DNA of 64,000 nucleotides from a bacterium (GTDB lineage Bacteria > Myxococcota > UBA727 > JAUIJE01): positions 1-64,000 of the forward strand of contig JAUIJE010000016.1 of the NCBI GenBank assembly GCA_030431455.1, in the 5' to 3' direction. The translations under genes and the position numbers were made by a program. Positions 35,756 through 44,040 of the stretch are shown here, one piece after another. Each line of letters starts with the position of its first letter. Position 1 is the stretch's first letter. The notes under the pieces are model-generated. The model saw nothing but the letters and a program-made list of their open reading frames with translations, had not been told where the DNA came from and did not search any database.

Positions 35756-37423
35756 ATGCGCATCAAGCCCCAAGCTGCGGCCCGGCCGCGGCCGCCGTCC
35801 CCTGTTGCTTCGTCCCCGGACAAGACCGCGCCCCGCGAGGTGGACGGCCCCGCGTCGGCCGCGCCCCCCTCGTCGGTCCGGTCTGCGCCGCCGCTGCCCG
35901 ACGACGCGGCCCGGGCCACGGTGGGCCACGCGGGGGCCATCGCGCAAGTCCAGGGCAACCCCGCGCTGCGGGCGGTGCCCACCGTCGCCGACCTCGAGGG
36001 GCTGCGCGCGGGCACCGTCGATGTGCAAGACGTGGAGTCCCGACTGCAAGCCGCGTTGCTCTCGAGCGATCCCCGGGTGGTCAAGAAGGCCGCGCGCACC
36101 TTGCAGGTCGCGGAGTCGTACCGGCGCAAGGCCCGGCAAGACGAGAAGAACTACGCGGGCACCGGGTTCAAGCGGTTTGCTTTTCCCAAGCTGCGGGTCA
36201 AGCTCGACGCAAACCAGACCCAACAGGCGGCGCTCAAGCTCGCCCAGACCCGCGACCCGACGTCGGTCAACGTGTTGCTGATGGCGAGCAAACGCGGGCT
36301 GGTCCGCACCGAACCGAAGGACGCGTTTCGGAACCACCCCCAGCTGCGCGCCCTGCGCACCCCGGAGCCCGCCCAACTGCCGGGGAGCGAGGGCAAGGAA
36401 GCCCCCCGGGGCGCGGATTCGTTTCAGGAGGAGTGGACCCACCAGGTGGTCCCCGGCCTCGAGAACATCGAACAGGCGATCATCCAGACCGCGAAAGCCA
36501 ACGGCGCATCTTGTCCCTACGCCCAGGGCAACCATGCCAAGGGGATCGCGTTCGACAACGCCTCGTTCAAGCTGGACGACCAAGCGCCCGACTGGGCCCG
36601 GGACCTGTTCGGTGATTCGCTCACCGGGGGCATGGTCCGCATCAGCGGCAGCCAGACCGATCGCAAACAGTCCGACCAAGCCTCCCACATGCCAGGCATT
36701 CGCATTGCGTTCCCCATCGGGGGCAAGCTCGACGGGAGCGCGCCCCAGCTCATCGACCTCACCGCCAACACCGGGTCGACGACCCACGCCCAGACCGCGC
36801 GCGAGCACACCCAGTTCACCAAGGACATCTCGGTGCCCAAAGGCCCGATCTCCGGGCTCAAACCCGTGCGCGCGGCCAAGCACGCCCTCGGCGCGCTGTT
36901 CGGGCCGGGCAAGGTCAGCGACCGCATCGACGCGATGAAGAACGCGGTAGAGGTCACGGACATGGCGATGGAGCAGCGCTTCCATGAACACAAGTTCTTC
37001 GGGCGCCACGCGTTCTTTGTCGGGGGCCGCTACGTGCAAGTGCGGTTTGAAGTGGTCGAGCCCAAGAACTTCAAAGACCCCAACCAAAACCCCGACGACC
37101 CCAACGCGCGGTTGAATGCCACTGCAGAAGGCATCGCGAAAGGGGGGCTCAAGCTGGCGATGTTCATGACCGAGCTGCCCGACGGGAACCCCGACATGGT
37201 CGAGCAAGAAGGTTGGACCGGGCTCCCCGAGACCCGGTTGGCGACAATTTCATTGCCACCCCAAACCACCGATCCGCACTCCGCGGCGTCGAAATGGTTC
37301 GAGGATGTGCCCCACGTGCCCGGGGGCGACGACAAGGTGTTCAACGCGGTGGGGCTCGGCCGCCACCGCATCGCGGTGTACGAGAAGAGCGGGAAGGTGC
37401 GGCACCGCCCCCGCGCCGACTGA
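35756..37423 (+). CDS. Catalase-superfamily-like protein (tentative)
   Basis: A 555-residue protein with no signal peptide. The first 100 residues are Pro/Ala-rich, then a helical region. From about residue 225 the pattern resembles catalase-related haem proteins: AKGIAFDNASF, SLTGGMVRISGSQTD, GIRIAFPIGG, and late in the protein EQRFHEHKFFGRHAFFVGG followed by RYVQVRFEVVEP, which aligns by eye with the catalase YYS-to-AVKY segment. The axial tyrosine motif is not clear, so haem binding is uncertain. AGGAGA precedes the ATG. The 205-bp upstream region carries an A/T-rich patch around 35653-35680. Convergent with the DUF547 gene, one base apart. Confidence 0.45.
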   Translation: MRIKPQAAARPRPPSPVASSPDKTAPREVDGPASAAPPSSVRSAPPLPDDAARATVGHAGAIAQVQGNPALRAVPTVADLEGLRAGTVDVQDVESRLQAALLSSDPRVVKKAARTLQVAESYRRKARQDEKNYAGTGFKRFAFPKLRVKLDANQTQQAALKLAQTRDPTSVNVLLMASKRGLVRTEPKDAFRNHPQLRALRTPEPAQLPGSEGKEAPRGADSFQEEWTHQVVPGLENIEQAIIQTAKANGASCPYAQGNHAKGIAFDNASFKLDDQAPDWARDLFGDSLTGGMVRISGSQTDRKQSDQASHMPGIRIAFPIGGKLDGSAPQLIDLTANTGSTTHAQTAREHTQFTKDISVPKGPISGLKPVRAAKHALGALFGPGKVSDRIDAMKNAVEVTDMAMEQRFHEHKFFGRHAFFVGGRYVQVRFEVVEPKNFKDPNQNPDDPNARLNATAEGIAKGGLKLAMFMTELPDGNPDMVEQEGWTGLPETRLATISLPPQTTDPHSAASKWFEDVPHVPGGDDKVFNAVGLGRHRIAVYEKSGKVRHRPRAD

Positions 37424-37424
37424 G

Positions 37425-38135
37425 TCAGCGCGCGTTGAGGGCCCAGTCGTACTCGAGGTAGCTCACCGCGTACCCGTTGAGATCGGCGGGGTGGATCTTG
37501 TCGATGTAGGGCAGGACCTTGTCCGCGCCCCCAAAGTCATTGCCGTACCACTCAAAGATCTTGGACAGCCGGGCGGTCTTGGTCTGGGGGTCAAACCGGT
37601 TGCGCTTTCCGTCGGTCACGAAGCGCTTCATGTTGGCGTCGAGCACCCGGTTGACGTTCTTGGCGGTGTAGGCGGTGGCGACCAGCGGGGGGCAGCTCTT
37701 GGCCCCGCACACAAAGCCGACGTGCATGCGGGGGTCTTTGAACGCGTTCCACGTGAGGTTCTTCTCGACGTCGTCCAGGCTGGTGGTGCCGGATTTGAGC
37801 TGTACCACCTTGTCCTTGAACAGCTTGTAGCCGTCCGCGCTCACGCTGTAGCCGGGCTTGAGCCGTTTGGCCACCTCGGACAGCACAGTGGCATTGTAGA
37901 CGTTGAGGTAGAAGGCGAAGCGTTCGTTTTTGGGCAAAGCCGCGTGGTCGACTTGGGCCATCGCGGTGAGGTAGCCGTCGAGGGCCTTGCGGTGTTTGGC
38001 CTGGACCGCCTTGTAGTCGACGAGTTCGTTTTTGACCGTGGCGCGGAGAATCTTGTCAAAGGCGCTGTGGTCGACGGGGGCGGCGGCGGCGGTGGCGGAC
38101 AGCAACAGGGGGGCGAGGGCGAGGGCGCGGAACAT
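37425..38135 (-). CDS. DUF547 protein, secreted
   Basis: A 236-residue exported protein (signal peptide MFRALALAPLLLSATAAAAP). The DUF547 signature is clear: FYLNVYNATVLSEV, DDVEKNLTWNAFKDPRMHVG, FVCGAKSCPPL, and the end ARLSKIFEWYGNDFGG followed by YLEYDWALN. The family has a papain-like fold with a conserved Cys and is of unknown activity. GGAGG lies 4 nt before the ATG, and the gene is 8 nt downstream of the flavoprotein-ferredoxin gene, so they form an operon. A lipoprotein paralogue lies at 48601-49383. Confidence 0.88.
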   Translation of the reverse strand: MFRALALAPLLLSATAAAAPVDHSAFDKILRATVKNELVDYKAVQAKHRKALDGYLTAMAQVDHAALPKNERFAFYLNVYNATVLSEVAKRLKPGYSVSADGYKLFKDKVVQLKSGTTSLDDVEKNLTWNAFKDPRMHVGFVCGAKSCPPLVATAYTAKNVNRVLDANMKRFVTDGKRNRFDPQTKTARLSKIFEWYGNDFGGADKVLPYIDKIHPADLNGYAVSYLEYDWALNAR

Positions 38136-38143
38136 GAGACCTC

Positions 38144-40513
38144 CTACGCGGCTTTGTCGGTTGAGGAAGAACGAAGCTGGACGAGCTCGGTCATTTGCAC
38201 CGGGGACGCGGCGAGGCGGTCTTTGCCCAGGGTCTCGCCGGCTTGGTTGACCCGGCCGAAGCTGAGCACCCCGGTGGGACAGCTCTGCACACACGCGCTG
38301 CACCGCACACACTCGGGGTCCTGCATGGGCAGGCCTTTGTTCGCGAAGTTCATGATGTCGATGCCCTGGTGGCAGACCGAGGTACAGACGTTGCAACTGA
38401 TGCATTTCTTCTTTTCCGAGATGATCGCGAACTGGGAAAAGCGGGTGTAGATGTGCATCAGCGCGGCCAGCGGGCAGGCGAAGCGACACCACACCCGGCC
38501 CGAGAAGTGCCAGTACAGGGCCACCCCGATGATGCCCGCGAACAGCAAGTCGACGAACCAGTTGTAGTTGAGGACGGGGAGGTCCTTGAACAGCAGGTGG
38601 TGCCAGTGCGCAAACGGCCCGTCGGGGAACGCCCAGCCCAGCACCCGGAACACGAGGAGCACGAACGCGAACAGCAAGAACGCCTGCCCGATCATGTTCA
38701 GTTTGTTCACCCCCGGCCCGTGGGGCATCTTGTGCCGGTGCGCGTCGCCCATGGTCTCGGCCAGGGCGCCGCAGCTGCAAATCCAACCGCAGTAGGCGCC
38801 CTTTCCGAAGCGGTAGAGCAGCGCGGGGATGATCACAAACGTCTGCACCACGCTGATGGCCAGCCAACCCCACATCGGCGCGTCGGTGAACACGTTCCAC
38901 ACGAACAGTGGCCAGGCGAGGATGAGCCCGAACGCTCTCCAGTATTCCCGCCCCTGCCCATAGTTGGCGAGCGGGAACAGCTCGTCGCCGATGCTCTTCA
39001 TCACCCCGTCGTCGAACAGTCCGTTGTGGCCCAGCCAGGGCAGCAACACGTAGGGCAACAAGAACAGCGGCACGATCTGCACGCTGGCCAACGCGATGGT
39101 TTGCCATTTGACGTAGGGCGTCTTTCGGCGTCGTACGCGGCGGATGCCAAACACCACGATCGCCGCGCAGTAGGCGGTGGTGTAATAAAACCCCGGCTCG
39201 CCCAGGCTCACCTTCAAGGTGCCGACCAGGGTGCTGGGATCGTTGAACGCCTGGCCCAGCGACGCCCACCACCCAGGGACATTGTAGGGGAACCAGCCCC
39301 GCTCGGCGAACACCTCGCCGATGGGCAGCCACACCCCGGTCTTCTTCCAGTGGTAGACAAATGTGAACAGCAGCACGCTCAGGGCCAGGGTCAGCCAACC
39401 CAGCCCGCGGATTTCGCCCTGGATGTGGACGCCGGCCCGGCGGAAGAAGTCCAACGGGGCCTCGCGGCCGATCATGACAAAGACATTGTCGTTGTCGAGC
39501 GTGCGCTCCTCGCCGTCGGCGGTGCGCACGGTGACCGACTTGGCCTCGATGCGGACCGGGTCCGAGCCCAGCATCAGCCGCACGCTGCCTTGGCCGCGGG
39601 GCACGTTCATGAACGCGCCCGCGGAGGTGGTGACCCGCTCGCTCACCGGCTGGGTGACGTCGACGTCGGCGGCGGGGTCTTTGGCCAGGGCCATCAGCTT
39701 GTCGACGTTCTCTGGTTTGGGGCGTGACAGCTCGGGCTTGCGGTAGCTGAGCACCACGTCGGCCCCGCAGCGGGCCAAGGCGATGGCGGTCTCCACCGCG
39801 CTGTCGCCTCCGCCCACCACCAGGCATTTCTTGCCCGTGAAGTCCTGGGGGTCGTGCAGCCGGTTGCTGACTCTGTCGAGGTCCTCGCCCGAGATCCCGA
39901 GCTTGCGAAAGTTGCCCGACCGCCCGATGGCCGCGATCACCCGGTGGGCCTCGACGGTCTTTCCGTCCGCTTCGAGCACGAAGCGTCCACCTGTGCTCGT
40001 CATCGCGTTGACCCGGCGCGGCTCGATGTGGAGATCCGCGGCGGTGAGGGTCTGCATCAAGTGGTCGACGAGCCCCTCTTTGACCTCGGTGCCCTCGCCG
40101 AACTGCACGTCCCCCGCGGGCACCATGTCGGTGGGGTAAGTGAAGATCGGCTTCCCCTTGGGGAAATTCTGGATGGTCGAGAACGGCTGGGCCGCTTCGA
40201 ACACCACGTACGAAAGCCCCCGCTTCTTCGCCTCCATTGCCGCGGCGAGCCCGGAGACGCCGAGGCCGATGATCGCGATGTCGATGACGTCGTCCGCGGT
40301 CTTGCGCGCCGCGAAGCCGCTGTCTTCGGCGATGTGGGCCACGGCCCGGGTCCCGGTGTCGGCGGAGAACTTCAGCAGCGGGATGCCGGTGAGGTCGCCG
40401 ACGACGTACAATCCATGGACATTGGTCTGTCCGTGTTCGTCCGCCACGGGGAGCTTTTCGACCTTCCCCGCGGGCCAGTGGCCATGTAGCCAATTGTAGT
40501 ATCGTGCAATCAC
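38144..40513 (-). CDS. NAD(P)-binding flavoprotein fused to membrane NosR/NapH-like 4Fe-4S domain
   Basis: A 789-residue membrane redox protein. Residues 1-65 hold a detached flavin-enzyme segment (GLYVVGDLTGIPLLKFSADT). Residues 75-385 form a pyridine-nucleotide disulfide-reductase-like unit with two dinucleotide motifs (IIGLGVSGLAAAMEA and LVVGGGDSAVETA). Then come six or so membrane helices with the NapH/NosR-type motifs GWICSCGAL and CRFACPLAAL, and two ferredoxin-type clusters CISCNVCTSVC and CVRCSACVQSCP. It should carry electrons between NAD(P)H/flavin and Fe-S centres at the membrane. The GTG start is the first in frame. Co-transcribed with the DUF547 gene. Confidence 0.8.
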   Translation of the reverse strand: MIARYYNWLHGHWPAGKVEKLPVADEHGQTNVHGLYVVGDLTGIPLLKFSADTGTRAVAHIAEDSGFAARKTADDVIDIAIIGLGVSGLAAAMEAKKRGLSYVVFEAAQPFSTIQNFPKGKPIFTYPTDMVPAGDVQFGEGTEVKEGLVDHLMQTLTAADLHIEPRRVNAMTSTGGRFVLEADGKTVEAHRVIAAIGRSGNFRKLGISGEDLDRVSNRLHDPQDFTGKKCLVVGGGDSAVETAIALARCGADVVLSYRKPELSRPKPENVDKLMALAKDPAADVDVTQPVSERVTTSAGAFMNVPRGQGSVRLMLGSDPVRIEAKSVTVRTADGEERTLDNDNVFVMIGREAPLDFFRRAGVHIQGEIRGLGWLTLALSVLLFTFVYHWKKTGVWLPIGEVFAERGWFPYNVPGWWASLGQAFNDPSTLVGTLKVSLGEPGFYYTTAYCAAIVVFGIRRVRRRKTPYVKWQTIALASVQIVPLFLLPYVLLPWLGHNGLFDDGVMKSIGDELFPLANYGQGREYWRAFGLILAWPLFVWNVFTDAPMWGWLAISVVQTFVIIPALLYRFGKGAYCGWICSCGALAETMGDAHRHKMPHGPGVNKLNMIGQAFLLFAFVLLVFRVLGWAFPDGPFAHWHHLLFKDLPVLNYNWFVDLLFAGIIGVALYWHFSGRVWCRFACPLAALMHIYTRFSQFAIISEKKKCISCNVCTSVCHQGIDIMNFANKGLPMQDPECVRCSACVQSCPTGVLSFGRVNQAGETLGKDRLAASPVQMTELVQLRSSSTDKAA

Positions 40514-40599
40514 AGTTGTGCCCCCGACGCCCGAGTACCACGGTGAGCGGCCTCGATGTGACTACGGGGGCGCGGCGCGGGACGTTGCCGGGGGAGGTG

Positions 40600-43518
40600 T
40601 CAGGGCGCACAGACCAGTGGGCTTTGGCCCACGCCGGCCTCGGTGAGCAGGTACAGGTCGGGGCCGTCGAAGGCGACGGCCCGCGCGCGGGCGGGGAGGT
40701 CGAGACGCTGGTGTTCGACATAGGACCCGTCGGCGTCGGGCCCGAACACCAAGATCTGTTCGTGGCCGGCGTCGTGGTGCTCGACGTAGATGAGGTCGCC
40801 GTCGATGGCGAGGATGTCCACCGGATCGGAAGGGTGAAAACCGTCTCGCGGGGGCAACGCGATGGTGTCCAGGAGGGCCCCGTCGGCGCGGTCGAAGACA
40901 TGCAGATGCGCGTCCACCCCCACGCGGCTCACGGTGGAGAGCACCCAGAGCTCGTCGCTGAGGGCGGCGTTGCTGGCGATGAAGTTGTCGTCGGTGGCGG
41001 CCGCTCGTTCGACCACCAGCGCTTGGTCTTCGATGGCGACGAGCAGAGCGTCCCCGTAGACGGACAACAACGAGAAGTGGCTGGCATCGTGCATCCGCAC
41101 CGGCTCCCCGTAGAGCACAAAGTCACTGAACCAGTCTTTGCCGTCTATGGTGGCGAGCGCCTGGCTGCAGAGGTCGTAGGCGGTGGCGGTGCCGTCGATG
41201 TTGGTGAACACCAATGTGCACCCGCTTCCCGCGGGCACGCCGTTGGCCTCGAATGTGGCTGGACCGGGAAGTTGGTCGAGGAGGTCGGGGCCCCAATCGT
41301 GGTCGAGCACGGGCGAGCCGGTCTCGAACCACACCCCCAGGCTGGCCTCGGTCAGGCGCGGGGTGAGGTGAAAGAGGTCGGCGGTGCTCCCCCACCGGTC
41401 GGGCGAGGGGTTGAGCAGGCACACCGGGCCGGTGTTGTCGGCGAGAAGATGGGCAAAGCCCCGCGGCAACCGGGTGTGCCGGGGCGCGGGGGGGAGCAGG
41501 GTGTCGGCGAGGGCATCAAAGCCGAGCAAGGCGCCATCGGTGACAAGCCCGACGCCCGCGCCCACCGGGGTGATGTCCGCGAGGGGGGCGCTTTGGGGCG
41601 GGACCAGCAAGGGCTGGCCGAGCTCGAGATGAACGAGGGCGGTGAGCCCCCCGGGCGCCCGGACCAACGCTTGGTGATCGTGCACATCGAGGACCTCAAA
41701 GCGCGGCGAGGGGACCCCGGGGAGGGGTGCGGCCAGGGACGGCACCCAGATGAGCGAGCTCTCGTCGATGCTGATGGACGTGGCATCCGCGCTCAGCGTG
41801 CCCAGCACAATGTGATTGAAGTCGTGGCCGATGAGCACGGTGTCTCCGTCGAGGCCCACGATGGGGCGGCCGCCCAGCCCCGGGGCGTTGCCGTACACGT
41901 TGCCCAGGCCCGTCACGGATGAGAAGAAGTACTTCGTGGGGTGCTCGAGGTCGACGAGCAGCCCGCGGTGGTTGACGAAGCCGGCCTCGATCTCCCCATA
42001 GTTGGACACCCCGTCGGTGGCGAACGACAGCGCGCCGGGTGTGCTCAAGGACGTGCCATCGAAGCGAAAGGCCGCGAAGGAGTCCACCCCGAAGCGGCCC
42101 ACCACGTCCGCGCCGAACGCCCAGCGCGGCGCGTCGGTGGGCCGGCAGAACCCGGCCACGTCCTCGTCGAACGCCACCGTCCCGGTCACGAGGTCGAACT
42201 GAACCGACACCCCGTCGGGCGAACTGGTCGACCCGGCGCAGCCCACCAGCCGGGTGCCGGCCACGGCCAGGGCCGGGGTCGGGCCCGGCCGCAGCGGGAC
42301 GAGAAGCGACTGGTCCACGGTCAGCCCGTGAGGGGGCGCGAAGGTGAGCACCTCGAGCTGCAGCGTCTCGGCCCCCAGCTGGCGCATCCGCGCGTAGCGT
42401 CCGTCGTCGAGCCGCGCGAGGTCGCCGATGCTCTCACCCACCGCCTGTGACGACCGCAGCCGGCCCGACAGGTCGAAATGTGTCTGCACCGCCGGGGCCT
42501 CGGGCCCGGCGCTGAACGAGACGGTCTGCAGGGTGGACCGCTCGCCGAGCACGGCCGCGGTGATCGCCCCGTCCTCGACCAACGTCACCTCCCGGGGCTC
42601 GATCCACCGCGACATGAAGGCGCCGAGACCGGGCGGTGGCCCGTCGAGCCCGACCCCGCCGCACACCCCTTGGGCGCAGACGTCCCCGGTGGTGCACGCG
42701 TCCCCGTCGTCACAAGGCGCGCCCTCGGGCACACCCACCGCCACGCAGGTCTGGTTCAGGCAGACCTCGACCACGTCGCACCCGCCCGCCGCGCCACAAG
42801 GCGTGCCGTCCGCCGCCCCGGGGTGCACGCACCCGGCCGCGGTGCACACGTCGTCCGAACACGGCACCCCGTCGTCGCACCGGCTGTCATCAGGCACCGC
42901 TTGGCACCCTTGTTCGGGATCGCAGACGTCAAGCGTGCACGCCACCCCGTCGTCGCACGCCCGGGCCTCGCCTTGGCACACGCCGGCCACGCAGGTGGTG
43001 TTGACCGTGCAGGCGTCGCCGTCGTCGCAAGGCCCATCGAGCACCTCGTGCACGCAGCCGCCGGTGTCCTCGTCGACGGCATCAAGGGTGCACGGGTTGT
43101 CGTCGTCGCACGACGGTGGCGGCACCTTGCGCAGGGCCGCGTGCACCGGCGTGGGGGCGCCCCCGTCGACGGAGAGCGCCAACCGGAGGTCGGCCAAGCC
43201 GTCCCGGTGCGCCAACACCGCCACCCTCACCCCGAAGCGTTCGTTGGCGTTGATCTGCCAAGGCGCACCCGGTTGCGCGGGCAAAAGAAGCCGCACGTCG
43301 CTGTCGTCATCGGTGGAGAGCGCGCTCGCGGTGACGTTCACCGGGCCGGGACCATCGTGTTCGATCCACATCGTCCGGGTGGCGGGCAGGTCGACCACCA
43401 CCGGGTCGGGACCGCCCCCCACCAAAAACGCCGGGTCGAACCGCACCACGCCCGGGTCGTCCCCACACCCGGTCGACGCCCCCACCAACAGCCACAAAAA
43501 CCAACCACGCGCGCCCAT
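40600..43518 (-). CDS. Cys-rich lipoprotein with beta-propeller-like body
   Basis: A 972-residue lipoprotein (signal peptide and lipobox STGC). Residues about 135-295 carry six or so Cys-rich modules of the CDDGxxCTxDxC...C type common in myxobacterial surface proteins. The remaining 670 residues consist of short beta segments with repeated aspartate turns, compatible with a WD40/YVTN-like beta-propeller, although I cannot count blades. A TACAAC -10-like hexamer and GAGG precede the ATG. Function unknown; surface recognition is plausible. Confidence 0.75.
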   Translation of the reverse strand: MGARGWFLWLLVGASTGCGDDPGVVRFDPAFLVGGGPDPVVVDLPATRTMWIEHDGPGPVNVTASALSTDDDSDVRLLLPAQPGAPWQINANERFGVRVAVLAHRDGLADLRLALSVDGGAPTPVHAALRKVPPPSCDDDNPCTLDAVDEDTGGCVHEVLDGPCDDGDACTVNTTCVAGVCQGEARACDDGVACTLDVCDPEQGCQAVPDDSRCDDGVPCSDDVCTAAGCVHPGAADGTPCGAAGGCDVVEVCLNQTCVAVGVPEGAPCDDGDACTTGDVCAQGVCGGVGLDGPPPGLGAFMSRWIEPREVTLVEDGAITAAVLGERSTLQTVSFSAGPEAPAVQTHFDLSGRLRSSQAVGESIGDLARLDDGRYARMRQLGAETLQLEVLTFAPPHGLTVDQSLLVPLRPGPTPALAVAGTRLVGCAGSTSSPDGVSVQFDLVTGTVAFDEDVAGFCRPTDAPRWAFGADVVGRFGVDSFAAFRFDGTSLSTPGALSFATDGVSNYGEIEAGFVNHRGLLVDLEHPTKYFFSSVTGLGNVYGNAPGLGGRPIVGLDGDTVLIGHDFNHIVLGTLSADATSISIDESSLIWVPSLAAPLPGVPSPRFEVLDVHDHQALVRAPGGLTALVHLELGQPLLVPPQSAPLADITPVGAGVGLVTDGALLGFDALADTLLPPAPRHTRLPRGFAHLLADNTGPVCLLNPSPDRWGSTADLFHLTPRLTEASLGVWFETGSPVLDHDWGPDLLDQLPGPATFEANGVPAGSGCTLVFTNIDGTATAYDLCSQALATIDGKDWFSDFVLYGEPVRMHDASHFSLLSVYGDALLVAIEDQALVVERAAATDDNFIASNAALSDELWVLSTVSRVGVDAHLHVFDRADGALLDTIALPPRDGFHPSDPVDILAIDGDLIYVEHHDAGHEQILVFGPDADGSYVEHQRLDLPARARAVAFDGPDLYLLTEAGVGQSPLVCAP

Positions 43519-43575
43519 CCTGCACCTCGCCTTCGGTTGTACGAGAGCGCGGGCGGGCCCCGATCTTAAACCGCC

Positions 43576-44040
43576 TTAATCCTCGGGGTCGGCCGCCGCA
43601 GGGCCCAGTTGGGCCGCGAGCCGCTCGAGCCCGGATCGCACCCAGCGGGCGTACCCCTCGTCGGGCAAGGCGGCCATCGCCGCGCGACCGGCCACCACGT
43701 GGGCCCGGGCCGCGTCGATGTCTCCCGCGCGCCGGGCCGCGTCCCCCGCGTTGAGGTGGAGCGAGGGCCAAAGCGCGGCCAACCCGCCCGGGAGCCCCAG
43801 CGTGGCCGCCTCTTCGGCCGAGGCCTGGCCCGCCCAGACCAAGGCTTGTTCGTCCCAGTGTCGCTCCTGCGCCAGGTCGTCTGCGACGTCGGCCAAGGCG
43901 TGGGCCAACACACACCGCGCGAGCGGTTGGCGCTCGTCGGTCTGGGCGAACAGGTCCAGGAGCATTTGGCGCCGCGGGTTCGGCTCTTGGGCCAAGGCCC
44001 GCTCAATGGCCGCGGCCAGGCTCTCGAGGGCGACGCTCAC
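43576..44040 (-). CDS. Small helical-repeat protein coupled to the regulator upstream
   Basis: A 154-residue, Ala/Leu-rich, helical protein that looks like degenerate TPRs (GDAARRAGDIDAARAHVVAG near the C-terminus). Its GTG overlaps the stop codon of the ATPase regulator (GTGA), so the two are made together and may bind each other. Alternatively it is a split-off C-terminal extension of that protein. No known domain. Confidence 0.6.
   Translation of the reverse strand: MSVALESLAAAIERALAQEPNPRRQMLLDLFAQTDERQPLARCVLAHALADVADDLAQERHWDEQALVWAGQASAEEAATLGLPGGLAALWPSLHLNAGDAARRAGDIDAARAHVVAGRAAMAALPDEGYARWVRSGLERLAAQLGPAAADPED

Noticed and set aside
37425-40901. A 1,158-codon minus frame fusing DUF547 to a long N-terminal region
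   Set aside because: The upstream part is an out-of-frame reading of the flavoprotein/ferredoxin gene. DUF547 begins at its own signal peptide with GGAGG before ATG 38135.
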